A stretch of 64,000 bases of DNA from Nothophaeocryptopus gaeumannii. Lineage: Eukaryota; Ascomycota; Dothideomycetes; Mycosphaerellales; Mycosphaerellaceae. Shown here piece by piece: positions 45,570-55,022 of the stretch. A model generated the notes under the pieces. That model was not told the DNA's origin. It saw nothing but the letters and a program-made list of their open reading frames with translations, and searched no databases. Position 1 is the stretch's first letter. Every line of letters begins with the position of its first letter. The stretch covers positions 186,001 through 250,000 of the forward strand of contig JASISA010000025.1 in the NCBI GenBank assembly GCA_031771865.1, given 5' to 3'. The position numbers and the translations under genes were made by a program.

Positions 45570-45953
45570 TCAAGATGCATATCTTAAACATGCTGCTCCT
45601 ACTTGAAATGGGGCTGAAGTCAAGTGGACAAATGCAGCTTTCGTCCTGTCGGCTTGCTGAGCCATGTAGAAGGTGTCAGCTTTTGTCTCTATGCCTGACG
45701 CATTGGATTTCTCGATGGCTGCTACAGGCGTGAGTGTGTTGGCTCCAGCGATTCCACGATAGCTCTGAGGTCTTGTGGGCTGCACGGTCGGTGTTGACTG
45801 CTCGCAAGTCGTGCCGAACGCAGAAACTTCTGTAGACCAAAGGTTGTCTTGCAACTTGAACTGCTGACATTGAAGATCAATACCGGCTTGCTCGCATGAC
45901 ACACTTGAGCCTGCGAGGGTGCATAAGGCCATGCCGGATCCATTCACTGCCAG
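45570..45953 (-). CDS. possible exon of an extracellular protein
   Basis: Opens after a plausible acceptor (TTAG) and runs about 127 codons to a stop. It has scattered cysteines (ALCTLAG, SVSCEQAG, LQCQQF, FGTTCEQ) and Thr/Pro stretches, like a secreted or ectodomain segment. No first exon or family recognised. Confidence 0.25.
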   Translation of the reverse strand: MAVNGSGMALCTLAGSSVSCEQAGIDLQCQQFKLQDNLWSTEVSAFGTTCEQSTPTVQPTRPQSYRGIAGANTLTPVAAIEKSNASGIETKADTFYMAQQADRTKAAFVHLTSAPFQVGAACLRYAS

Positions 45954-46430
45954 CTAACGAAATGTCCTCAAATTTAATCAGTGTGCGTCGAAGGTCGCGG
46001 ACCTGCCTTTCTCGGCAACTGCGTTCACTGTAGATAGAGAGCCGTATTAGCTGCTTGACATGAGGTCAGGGCTGAGAGCGAAGCTCTGACAAGCCTTACG
46101 GACCAGGGGCTGTCCGTGTCTCAGGGCGAGCCCCGCTTCCGGAAGGTACAGGTGATATAGCTGCAGCTGCTGCAATACCGACAGAGCTCTGCGCCGATCC
46201 ACAGCCAGCCAGAAACGGTTGATAGGCTCTTCTTTCGAGCTGTGCGCTTGGCATACCTGCACAGTGTCGCGAGGGCTGCAGAGTCGCCGCAGCATGGTGG
46301 TGTATATGAGCTGGACGACTGAGTTTACAATTCACGCAATGCTCCACGATGCTTTGCTGTAATATGCTGCAGGCTCAAAGCAGGCTGACTTCGTTATGTG
46401 TCCCATGCCGCCCTAAATGGAATGTGCAGA
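45954..46430. other. intergenic
   Basis: No supported gene or RNA; short ORFs only. Confidence 0.45.
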
Positions 46431-46889
46431 TCACGCAGTCTTTTCCCTTCTCGCCCTCTCATGTCCTTCCCATGCAGCGAAGGCGGCTAAAGCAGCGACT
46501 GTAAGTTCGTACGCAACAACTCCACCGTTCTTGTGCAAGTCCCAGCACAGAATTCCTACAGCTCCGTAGACGATCCTCAAGCCTGCTGTCAATGCGAAGA
46601 ATCTCCAATCGTCCGACCAAGCTCCCATGACTCCGTACACGCCCATTCCAAGAGCGCCGAGTCCGATGCTCTGAAGCGCTTGCTCGCTTGAACTTTGAAA
46701 AGCTTCCCCTGCCGAGGTGCCGAACTTGACTGGGAGGAGGATGATATACGCTCCCAGTACGACGTTGATCAATGCTTGAAAGACGAGTAGCCAGCGTGAA
46801 ACGGTCGCGAGGTTGTTGATAGCGCCCTTCCGCTTCGTAGATTCTGCTTGGATCTTCCTGCGCACTGCCTTTTGGTGTCTGCGTGCCAT
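46431..46889 (-). CDS. small four-span membrane protein
   Basis: An intact 152-residue frame from ATG 46889. The N-terminus is strongly basic (RRHQKAVRRKIQAESTKRK). Four hydrophobic segments follow: LLVFQALINVVLGAYIILL, SIGLGALGMGVYGVMGAW, FFALTAGLRIVYGAVGILC and VAYELTVAALAAFAAW. The tail is short and charged. It resembles small conserved ascomycete proteins of unknown role; topology suggests an endomembrane location. Confidence 0.7.
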   Translation of the reverse strand: MARRHQKAVRRKIQAESTKRKGAINNLATVSRWLLVFQALINVVLGAYIILLPVKFGTSAGEAFQSSSEQALQSIGLGALGMGVYGVMGAWSDDWRFFALTAGLRIVYGAVGILCWDLHKNGGVVAYELTVAALAAFAAWEGHERARREKTA

Positions 46890-48465
46890 GGTGCTGTGGG
46901 GAACCTGTCAGAAAATGATTGAAGGGTTGTCAGTCGGCTATTTGCTTGCTGCTCTTGTGCTCGATTGTCGACAACGGACGACACTCCCGTCTCACTGCTC
47001 AGCTCTCGAGGACACCGTGCTGACTCAGCGAAGCTCAGATAGGCAGAACTTGAGCCTCAATGGCGGCGCATACTGGACGCGTGCGCTGTCCGAATGAGAT
47101 AACGATGTCACAAATGGACGCCCAAGCATGTTCATGGGACATCAGAAACTTGCGAGCGACTCAGTGCGCTCAAGTGTTGTCCCGGAATCCGAATCCTCTC
47201 CTCGCTCTCTGCAATTGTACCGGTCGGTCCTCTTGAAAGCGCAGCGCAGCTCTTTCAGCGGTTCTTCAAGCGAAGGATAAGCGAAGAGGGAAGCCGTAGG
47301 ACAGCGAGGGCCCATTCGAAGATGTCACATTTTCCATGCCATGGCGGCTGTCGCGGGAACGGTTTGGTAGGCATCGGGATCACCGGGGGACGAGTTCAAG
47401 ACCTTCGAAAGCGCAGTATCCACGATTTATCGTTGAGACCGACATATTTAAAAGCAATGCTGTGCAGTAGAGATTGAAGGAGAACAGCAGACGCGTGTTG
47501 AAGAAATAGACCAGGAGAGCGCGTCGCGCGTCTCGGCTTGCATTCACCGACCGGGCTTGGCATCAACTCCATCCCGACTTCAGGAGGTCCACTTGCTTTG
47601 CTCTCCTCTGTCTCGAAATCCTACCAACCACAACTTCGCCATCCATCGATTCTCATCCTTGACTTCCTGCACTGGACTCGCGAATGCTTGCTGACATCTT
47701 TCTTCCCGGCTGACGAATTGACGATGGACTGACAAGTCCCAGCAGCCTCCTCTGATGCCTCCCGTCTCCCACTCATGCAGCGGACCTCTTGAAGTCAAAG
47801 CCGCCTGTGATTACATACCATCTAACCAAGAGACAGAGTCGTGCTCGCTCTTTGGATCCCATTTCGCAAAGATTGCCAATGGCATCCGTACAAGCTTTAA
47901 GAGCACCTAGCCACTTGCTCAACCTTTGGCGTCGTTGACAGCAGAGTGTCGAGCATTGGCTTCCATTCTTAGTGTTGCGCAGGCGCCGGAGTCTTCCTGT
48001 TCTCTCGCTCATGGATTCCACACTCCCCCGGCCGAAGTCGATCGTGGTCCGATGATACAGGTCAGCTGGGTCTGTCATAGAGCCAGAGTGCTGTCTCGAG
48101 CTTGCCCACTCGCCATTGCAGACTTGACGTCGCACTGGTCAGCATACTCTGTGCGTCGATAATGTAGCGTGCTATGGTTTATTGGACGTTGAGTCTGTCG
48201 ATGACATGTTGAACGCCGGGCGTCGATCGAAGATTACATCCCGAACGGCCTGTTCTTTGCCTTCGAGGCAGTGCCTGGATCCAACACTCGACGCTGCTCT
48301 CGCTTCAAACCAAGGATTGTGGGCCTGTCGAATACGCCGTGAGTGGCATTGAACGTCTCGGGACTCCGGGGTCCTGCTACCAAGGAAAGCAAAACCACCG
48401 ATGCCCCCCAGGATTCTTTTGACCTCGTCTCAAAGGCGTACCTCTTTTTGTCGTTTTTAGTAATT
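46890..48465. other. intergenic, no supported gene
   Basis: About 1.6 kb. A minus-strand ORF directly past the stop of micro-exon locus 3 (48470-48234) has some coding character (KRYAFETRSKESWGA) and may be an unspliced remnant. The remainder shows random short ORFs. Confidence 0.4.
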
Positions 48466-49698
48466 TTATGCCGAGTTGGACGGCTTCTGTGGCCGAAGCC
48501 CATCCGTCGCGATGTCCCAGCGCAGCTGGCACAACACGCAGCCGCGCACTGGCTTCGCCGCAACAGCCTGAGAAAGCAATCAGTATACCGAGAAGAGCAT
48601 GGGCAAAGGAGACTCACGCCGCAGTCCGGACGACCGGCCGCCTCCCAGCACAGGAACGCCAGGTCCCGGCTGAAGTCTGGGCCGGGGTTGCGCTCGCAGC
48701 CGGCGAAGGCGTCCCAGAACGCCGGTGCCGACGGGCACCAAGGTCAAGGCAAAGCACGACCTTCTTGACGACGCACATTTTCTGGAAGGATCCCGTGTTA
48801 GCTCTCTCCGTGGTGAACAGGAAGAATGACTGAAGGAATACGATCCGACGGGGCCAGACTGTTGAGGGATAGCAGAGAGGGCGAGGGTAAAGGAAGCATA
48901 AGGCTGGCAGGCCCAGACGTGCGTTGTCGATGTGAGCAATCATCAACCCATTGTTCCCGCCAAAGCCTCTCCTGGATATATTAATCTTCACAGCGATTCT
49001 GCGACTCCTCCACCTCTTTTGTGAACTGATCTGAAGGAGTTTGAGAAATGATGACTTACGGCGGAGTGTCGGCGGCGGCGGTGGTTTTGAGGTGTGTCTG
49101 CATAGTAATGATCAGCAATCGCTCCAGATCTTGCGTGAGCAGATAGTCTATCGAAGTCGACTGTGGTCTTCGCATTTACATCGATTTGCTTGAAACCAGG
49201 ATCGATCAAAAGAGGAGCGGGTGAGCCCTTACGGAGAGTGTGATGAAGGTTTGTTCCTGCGGCATACGGTTAGCATCATGGTCCACTCCTTGTTTGACGA
49301 TGCGAATATGACGGTTCAGGCATTGGGATGGCTGAGAGGATGCGGTTGCTGCAAGGCTTTGTCTTCTTTGACCTTGCAGTCACCTCACTACCACCGGTAG
49401 CTACGGCGTACTGGGCATAGAGGGCGTGAAGGCTTCGCCGGTAAGGGTAAGTACTTACGAAGTGTGTGATGACTATGTGCTGATCGTTGACAGTCAGCGA
49501 TGGTGATACCTCCTCGGAGAATGGCAAAGGGTCACCTACAAGTTGTGTGGTACTGTTGTGCCAAAGAGCCGAAAAGAAGCGAGAAGTTGTAAACGAAGCT
49601 ATAGTCAACGTGCAACAGACCGCCAAGAACTTCACTTCCTCGTAAACACGCCATCCAACGGCCGTTGGAACTTCACGTAGGCAACGGTCAAGGATCAT
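48466..49698 (-). CDS. micro-exon gene, locus 3 (probably damaged)
   Basis: Exons recognisable by homology to loci 1 and 2: 49698-49540 (has EVKFLAVC, cf. EVKFLAGC in locus 1), 49479-49459 (21 nt), 49256-49233 (24), 49097-49060 (38), about 48781-48618 and 48567-48466. Each has a GT donor and a branch-point/AG acceptor. The cysteine module reads MCVVKKVVLC, then GCERNPGPDF and LCWEAAGRPDCG, then RGCVLCQLRWD, ending at TAA 48466. Between MCVVKKVVLC and GCERNP the frame changes without a usable intron, and the 38-nt exon does not join in phase to the next exon. So one indel, or a missed micro-exon, must be assumed. The locus is head-to-head with locus 2. Confidence 0.45.
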
Positions 49699-49760
49699 TG
49701 ACAGGTTGTGACTCTTGATCTTCGCTCACTTCTTCGTGCTTTTGAACTTGAACTTGAACT

Positions 49761-51741
49761 TGCAACGAAAGAACAGCGACTTCGTAGGTAACCCCTTGGA
49801 TTTCTCATACGGCAGCCCCTGATGCTGATACATTGTTCAAAGCACACAGAGAACATCACAATTGTAAGTTCTTGTCTGTTATACGACCACTTTGAGCCAT
49901 TGAAAGACATTATGCTGACGCTTCGCAGCAAAACCATCTTCCACAACTCCGTAAGTGACTAGCAGAGCCGTTCAGCCTACCCGTGCCTATATCATACCAT
50001 TGAGAGCATATTCGTTACTCCGACGCAACATTCGGCCCTTGGAGACAGTCCACTTATATAAATTGCATACTTCTCACAACGTCATCTCCGCCCGCGCTCT
50101 CGGCAACGTAAGTGACACCTCGTTTGTTCAATCCATCTACTCTCTCTGGGCATATAAAGGAGGACTGTGCATTTGCAAGACGAGACAATCCTCTCTGGAC
50201 ATTTCTGCTTGTTGAGACTACACCGCTGACCGATCGTTGTAGGATTTGCAAAGTATATAAGATCGTCGACTGCCTCTTCGACGGCTGCAAGAATGCCCCC
50301 TGCGTGTACGTTCGAATCCCTATACCTCATCTGATCAGTCACAAATGGAGCGACGTTGTACGAAGGCATGGACTAATCAAGTATATATACAGCTGGAAGA
50401 TCGACACACCGTGCGAGCGCAACCCATGCGGCGATGTTGAGCTGGCCGTGAGCCACGGCAGCCAATGGGCTGTAAGTTCTCACCTATCCAGTCTCCCTGT
50501 TTCAAAGTTTTCTGCCCTGCTGACCAATGGCGACTTGATAGACCTCAATGCCTCGCCCAGGCGCGAAGGCCTGCCCTTCGTGCCTCGAGATTATGTGGTG
50601 TACGTACACTCACCTACATCCCTCTCTGATGAACCAACACAGCCTGACGAGTCCTAGTCCTCTTCCGCCTCGAGTGCCCGGAGCTGGTCGGCCGAAAATA
50701 GGGACTGGCCATCCCATCGCTTTCTTCACTTGTATGTTCTCTCGATGTATCTGTGAATGACCGAGGACTGCATTGACTGAACAATGTATTGTAGCGCCAT
50801 TGACGCCAAAGAGCGCTTGTCTGGCTTGGCTCGCCAGAATAGGGAGTGGCGACCCTTCACCGATCGCATCGTACGTTCTCTCAGTACGCAGATAAGGCAT
50901 CGAGGGAATGGTGTCGCTGACAGTGCATGTAGAACAGCATTCACGCACAGAGAGCGTCTTTTCTTTCGCCTTTGTAAAAATGAGAAGTTTATTTGAAGAC
51001 CTCCGTCTGGCTGCCGCCGGGAGGCATGAACTCTGCTTGTGACCGCCTCTCCGTATCATTCACAGCCAATTTGGCTTGCTACACTAACCATTTCAGCTTT
51101 GAGAGCGCTCACTGAAGACGACCGGCATATCGCTGGTGAAGGGCAGCAAGCAATACCCAGCTACGCCAAATTAGATCGTCGCCGGGCCTTCGGAGGACGG
51201 TACATCGACTGGATTAAAAGGTAAGCAGAGCCTGTTTCTTTATCGTTGATCTCCTCGCCGAGAGCCTTTTCTTCTCTTCGTCATTCATGTCGGAAGACAT
51301 CGGAGCCCTGTTACGTCTCCTCAAAGAAAGGACTTCCCAGAAGGACCCTTCTAACCTCGTACTCATCTTTCAGATGGAGCCTCAGTTTGTCGCGAGCACA
51401 GTCCAGCTGATTTATATCAGAGGGAGAAGGTACTGGCTGAGGCTGTGGGCGATGCGCTCACTAAGGGCAACTTCGCACAGAGCAAGCAATCACCAATCGA
51501 CGGCTGGGATGTTCGAAGCCATAGTGAGAGGGCGGCGAGGATGTTGGCAACTGAGTGCCCGGCAGCAACGGCCGTGCAAGGCGTGGGATGTCCGATGCGG
51601 GAGAGCTGTGAGCTGGCGATCGAAGGCGTTGCCGGAAGACGCAGCAAAGGGACATCGGACGAGTTATGTAACTGTCTTCAGACGTCCAATCTGCTGCGCC
51701 GGTCCGTATCTTCAGTGTACCGAACAATATCGCAGTGGTAG
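49761..51741 (+). CDS. micro-exon gene, locus 2 (5' end unclear)
   Basis: Exons: ends at 49783, then 49843-49863 (21 nt), 49929-49950 (22), 50049-50107 (59), 50243-50305 (63), 50393-50471 (79), 50542-50599 (58), 50795-50870 (76), from 50933, 51097-51220, and a last one from about 51374 to TAG 51741. From 49843 to 50599 all phases agree. Translation gives KTIFHNSS, TYINCILLTT, then ICKVYKIVDC, GCKNAPCVWKIDTPCERNPC and KACPSCLEIMW. These are the same cysteine positions as locus 1 (MCIIYMIKEC, VKVDTGC, EPCAAC). Later islands include SVFSFAFVK, DLRLAAAGRH and AIPSYAKLDRRRAFGGRY. No ATG is found: the frame upstream of 49783 has TGA codons in a GAACTT repeat. Some 3' junctions do not agree in phase. 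Confidence 0.45.
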
Positions 51742-52068
51742 GCCATTCGTAGGTCCGTTGAGAGCAGCGTCTCATTGAACGGGTTGAGGAGACGCACCAT
51801 GCTGACTGAGAAGCATTTGACGATCTCGTACATATCAGAAGTAGTCCACTGCGAGCAATTAGCAATCAGTACCACAGATGCCAAACGCCGCGTCGAAAGA
51901 GCTGTCCAAGTGATTCGTTCTCATTCAATTCGTATTCATAACCAGTCCTGTCTATCCCATCGCTAAGCCCAACCAAGCAACACCCCGACTCGCCATCCAG
52001 TACGCCAGCCCAGGGTATCGTAAACGAAATCAACACCAAGACACCATTCTCACCTCCTTGTCATTCTT
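51742..52068. other. spacer between convergent genes
   Basis: About 330 nt between locus 2 and the FYVE-RING gene. Nothing seen. Confidence 0.5.
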
Positions 52069-53709
52069 CTAGTTATCCTCATGCAACTCATGCGTGGGAC
52101 AACTCGGGTGTCCCTTCCTCTCCCACCAACCCCTCAAGCAATGCCGATGAAAACAGCACAAACACTGGTCCATCCTTCCCAGCTCATCGCCCACCTCGAA
52201 GTCCTCCATGCAGATTGGGCATTCCCGAGCCTCACCATCCTTATCAATGCAATCTTTCTCGTTGGCAACGCTCTTAAACATGCCTCTCGCGCGGACATTG
52301 CTGGTTGTGCGAGCACGAAGTGCCGGCGGGACGGGCGGAGTGCCGGCGCTGATATGAGAGCCTGGGATGCTGCCAGAGGAGTTGGTGGCGGTCGCTGCCG
52401 GACGCTTGCTGTACAGTGCGCTGGTCTCATCAACGCAGGCTTGAACATGGGTTTCGCGCTGCGTGCTATCGAAGCTCGACATGTCCGCGCCACATATCCA
52501 GCATTCGTCATCTTCTGCTATTTCACGACGTGGTGGACGAGACGACGTTAGTGGAGGAGGTGGTGGATGCGAGGACGAACCGTGGGTGGGGGCCGAGCCA
52601 GGATGTAGAGCAGAGTGAGGAGGAGCCATTCGATAGCGAGGATCTGTGCTCTGCGTGTGTCGATGGCCACGGAAGTCCGGAGGCATTGCTGCGCGATTGT
52701 TCCGCATATATCGGTCGGCGTTGGAGGCAGAAGCGATGAGCTGATCGAAGTCATGGGCACGGCGAGGGTTGGTGATGGCAGATTGATGTGTACTGGCACG
52801 ATTGCGTCCTCCAAATGGCATCGGCATCGCGTTTCGATAGCGATCGGCGCGATATGTTCGTAGCATCGTTGGGTCTATGCCTCCTGACGGTGGCTGTTGT
52901 GGAGTCTGAGGTGGTGGCATTCGATTGCCAGGCGCGTTCGTAGTAGGCTGCAGTGCAGGAGAGGTTGCAGCTGCTTCTGGTGTCCACGGATCGGGTACGC
53001 AAGGATTGCATACGCGCACAACTTCACCTCCTCCCAATGCAGGATTCAATCTGGTGGTAGTTGTTGGAGAGCTTGCAGAAGGCTCGTCGTACTCGTGGAA
53101 CGGGTTTGGTGGCTGCACAATGTACTGTCTGGGTATCGTGATTCGATGCGGCGAGCATCTTGCGCATACTACACGCCCACACTTCCGACAGTGGTGTCTG
53201 CGATAGAGCAAGCTAAATTCGGTCTCACAGACGGGGCATTTCGTAACCTCGCTGTCTGGCTGCCATCGTGGAAGGACGATATCGCTCTCTCTCCAGCCGA
53301 GTGGTACTCCGCCAGCGCTCGGTATGTTGCCATTGCTGCCTTGCATTCTCGAATAGGACGGGTGTCGTGGTCGGGATGGTGGAGATGTCAAGTCGATCGG
53401 AGCTCTGCTGCTCCCCGCTTGCGTACCACTGCTGCTGGTGCGAGGCGGATATCCGTGAATGTCTGAAAGCCTACCAGAAACTGTAGGGTATGGGTAGTTC
53501 CTCCTCTCCGGCTCGCCACCGCTGCCAGTATATCTTCTCTTACGGTCTGCGGAATCTCTGCGATCGGGTGGAGCAGGACGGTCATCGCGGACAGTGCCAC
53601 CAGCGGAGCGAAGGAAATCAAGCCATGTCAGATCTTGCTCTTGGTTCGGTCGGCCAGCGTATACGGAGGGATGGTTCTGATGATTTTGACGAGAATTGTT
53701 GCTACTCAT
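52069..53709 (-). CDS. PIB1: FYVE and RING-H2 protein, Pib1-like ubiquitin ligase
   Basis: An intron-free frame of 546 residues. A Ser/Pro/Arg-rich N-terminus is followed at about 150-235 by a FYVE finger: WQPDSEVTKCPVCETEF, YRRHHCRKCGRVVC (the R-x-HHCR-x-CG phosphoinositide motif), ARCSPHRI and RVCNPC. A long disordered region follows. The C-terminus (about 498-540) is a RING: CPICMEDFEVGDEL, CCFHRHCLRGWW, SCPTH. FYVE plus C-terminal RING is the layout of yeast Pib1, an endosome/vacuole-membrane E3 that binds PI3P. The symbol is assigned by architecture, not proven orthology. Confidence 0.9.
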   Translation of the reverse strand: MSSNNSRQNHQNHPSVYAGRPNQEQDLTWLDFLRSAGGTVRDDRPAPPDRRDSADRKRRYTGSGGEPERRNYPYPTVSGRLSDIHGYPPRTSSSGTQAGSSRAPIDLTSPPSRPRHPSYSRMQGSNGNIPSAGGVPLGWRESDIVLPRWQPDSEVTKCPVCETEFSLLYRRHHCRKCGRVVCARCSPHRITIPRQYIVQPPNPFHEYDEPSASSPTTTTRLNPALGGGEVVRVCNPCVPDPWTPEAAATSPALQPTTNAPGNRMPPPQTPQQPPSGGIDPTMLRTYRADRYRNAMPMPFGGRNRASTHQSAITNPRRAHDFDQLIASASNADRYMRNNRAAMPPDFRGHRHTQSTDPRYRMAPPHSALHPGSAPTHGSSSHPPPPPLTSSRPPRREIAEDDECWICGADMSSFDSTQRETHVQACVDETSALYSKRPAATATNSSGSIPGSHISAGTPPVPPALRARTTSNVRARGMFKSVANEKDCIDKDGEARECPICMEDFEVGDELGRMDQCLCCFHRHCLRGWWERKGHPSCPTHELHEDN

Positions 53710-54185
53710 GATAACGTAGCGCGATATATCAGCCGAGTCGCTCTGATGATATCGTTGTCCTCGGGCGAGTGTCTGGCAAGAGGTCGCGTGCTCCTCGGCA
53801 GCTGCGATAACGTCTGCTGCCGGTCAGGCAAGAACTGCTTGTCTTATCTCAGAGACAGTGCTACAAACCGATCTGGAATCAACGAAAGGAGGCTGCAAAG
53901 CTCTCCTGCTCCTCCAGGGAGAATGATCATGTACGCCTGCGTGCGGAAAGAAGCAGTATTGCCCTGTGGCTGTTGTCGTGGTGGAAGGCTCACACACACA
54001 CACTGACAAACTCCTGACCGCGCGGAACAAGTTGCCGAGCCACCCGCAGCTCTACGCAGCTCACGTGCCAGGATCAGTGCTACGGGATGAGCCGGCCGAC
54101 GATCCGCCAAGTGAATGTGGCGCAGGCTATCCTTAGATAAGCTTGAAGGACTCTAGACAAGGGTATATCGACGACAGCCTCACGA
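53710..54185. other. intergenic with short CA repeat
   Basis: Promoter of the FYVE-RING gene. A (CA)n microsatellite at 53991-54003. Nothing else supported. Confidence 0.5.
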
Positions 54186-55022
54186 TCATGAATGCCTGAA
54201 GGCGCTGGCCTGCCGGTCTAAAGCCATTCCAAATGATGCCTGAGACTTTGTAACCACCAGGAACATTGACAAATACGATTCTGATGCTGGACGTTTCTCC
54301 TTGACCTCGAACCGAGCACTCCTCCACTCCTCCCGGGAGGAAATCGCATACCCATATTGAGGACCCATGCTGCTTAAGACGACTTCACGTCCTGTTTCAA
54401 GCCATCCCGACATTACGGCCTGGCCGTCAAATGCATACGGGGACTTGTTTACTGATCACATATCGTTGGCCTGGAAGTTAGTTCCATATCCTCCTGGAAG
54501 AGTCTCGTCGATTGCGTCAAACATGATCAGTGTCCCAGGCCATTGGCGCAGTCCATGTTGTGCGACCATCTTGACACCATCGACCGTCCGTGCCGTGCTG
54601 TTGGTGACGACCTTATTTTGCAATACCCTTGCTCCTAGACATTAAGCCCTCGTCGACCGCGTCACGGAGTATTCGCAATGGTTTCCGCGTTGGAAGTAGA
54701 TTCGTTGACCGCTTTGTCCACTTCTACAAGCTCTGAGTCCGTCGGCACTTGAGTCAATGCGAGGAAAGGCGCACAGTCTGTCTGTTACATTTCCCCCGCA
54801 ATCACAACTCTCCTCGTATCTTCTTCGTTCTCGCCAAAGCGTCGTCCAAGGGCATCGTTCAAGATACCTCAGCAGAGCTGTGCGGACGATAGAAGCAACG
54901 CGTCCCAGAACGCGTCGATTACGCCTGGCGAAGTCTGCTGATGCTGGACTCTTGAACTCGAGGTTGGCGGTGGTCGGGAAAGACGAGACCAAGATGGCCA
55001 ATATAATGGCAACAGAAGGTAC
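54186..55022 (-). pseudogene. dead gene for a secreted protein of unknown family
   Basis: One frame runs from about 55022 to 54186. It opens with a signal-peptide-like core (SVAIILAILVSSFPTTA), continues with ESCDCGGNV, RLCAFPRIDSS, RACRSGQS and NHCEYSV, then TAA (54642-54644). It continues with RVLQNKVVTNSTARTVDGV, DAIDETLPGGYGTNFQ, a TGA (54456-54458), then AFDGQAVMSGWLETGREVV and a helical/strand tail to TGA. Long coding-like stretches on both sides of each stop, in the same frame, argue for nonsense decay rather than introns. No ATG in frame is seen at the 5' end, so the first exon may lie upstream. Confidence 0.5.

Noticed and set aside
38480..51741. Secondary-metabolite cluster
   Set aside because: No PKS, NRPS, terpene synthase or tailoring set is present. 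The neighbours (glucanase, small membrane protein, relics) do not form a pathway.
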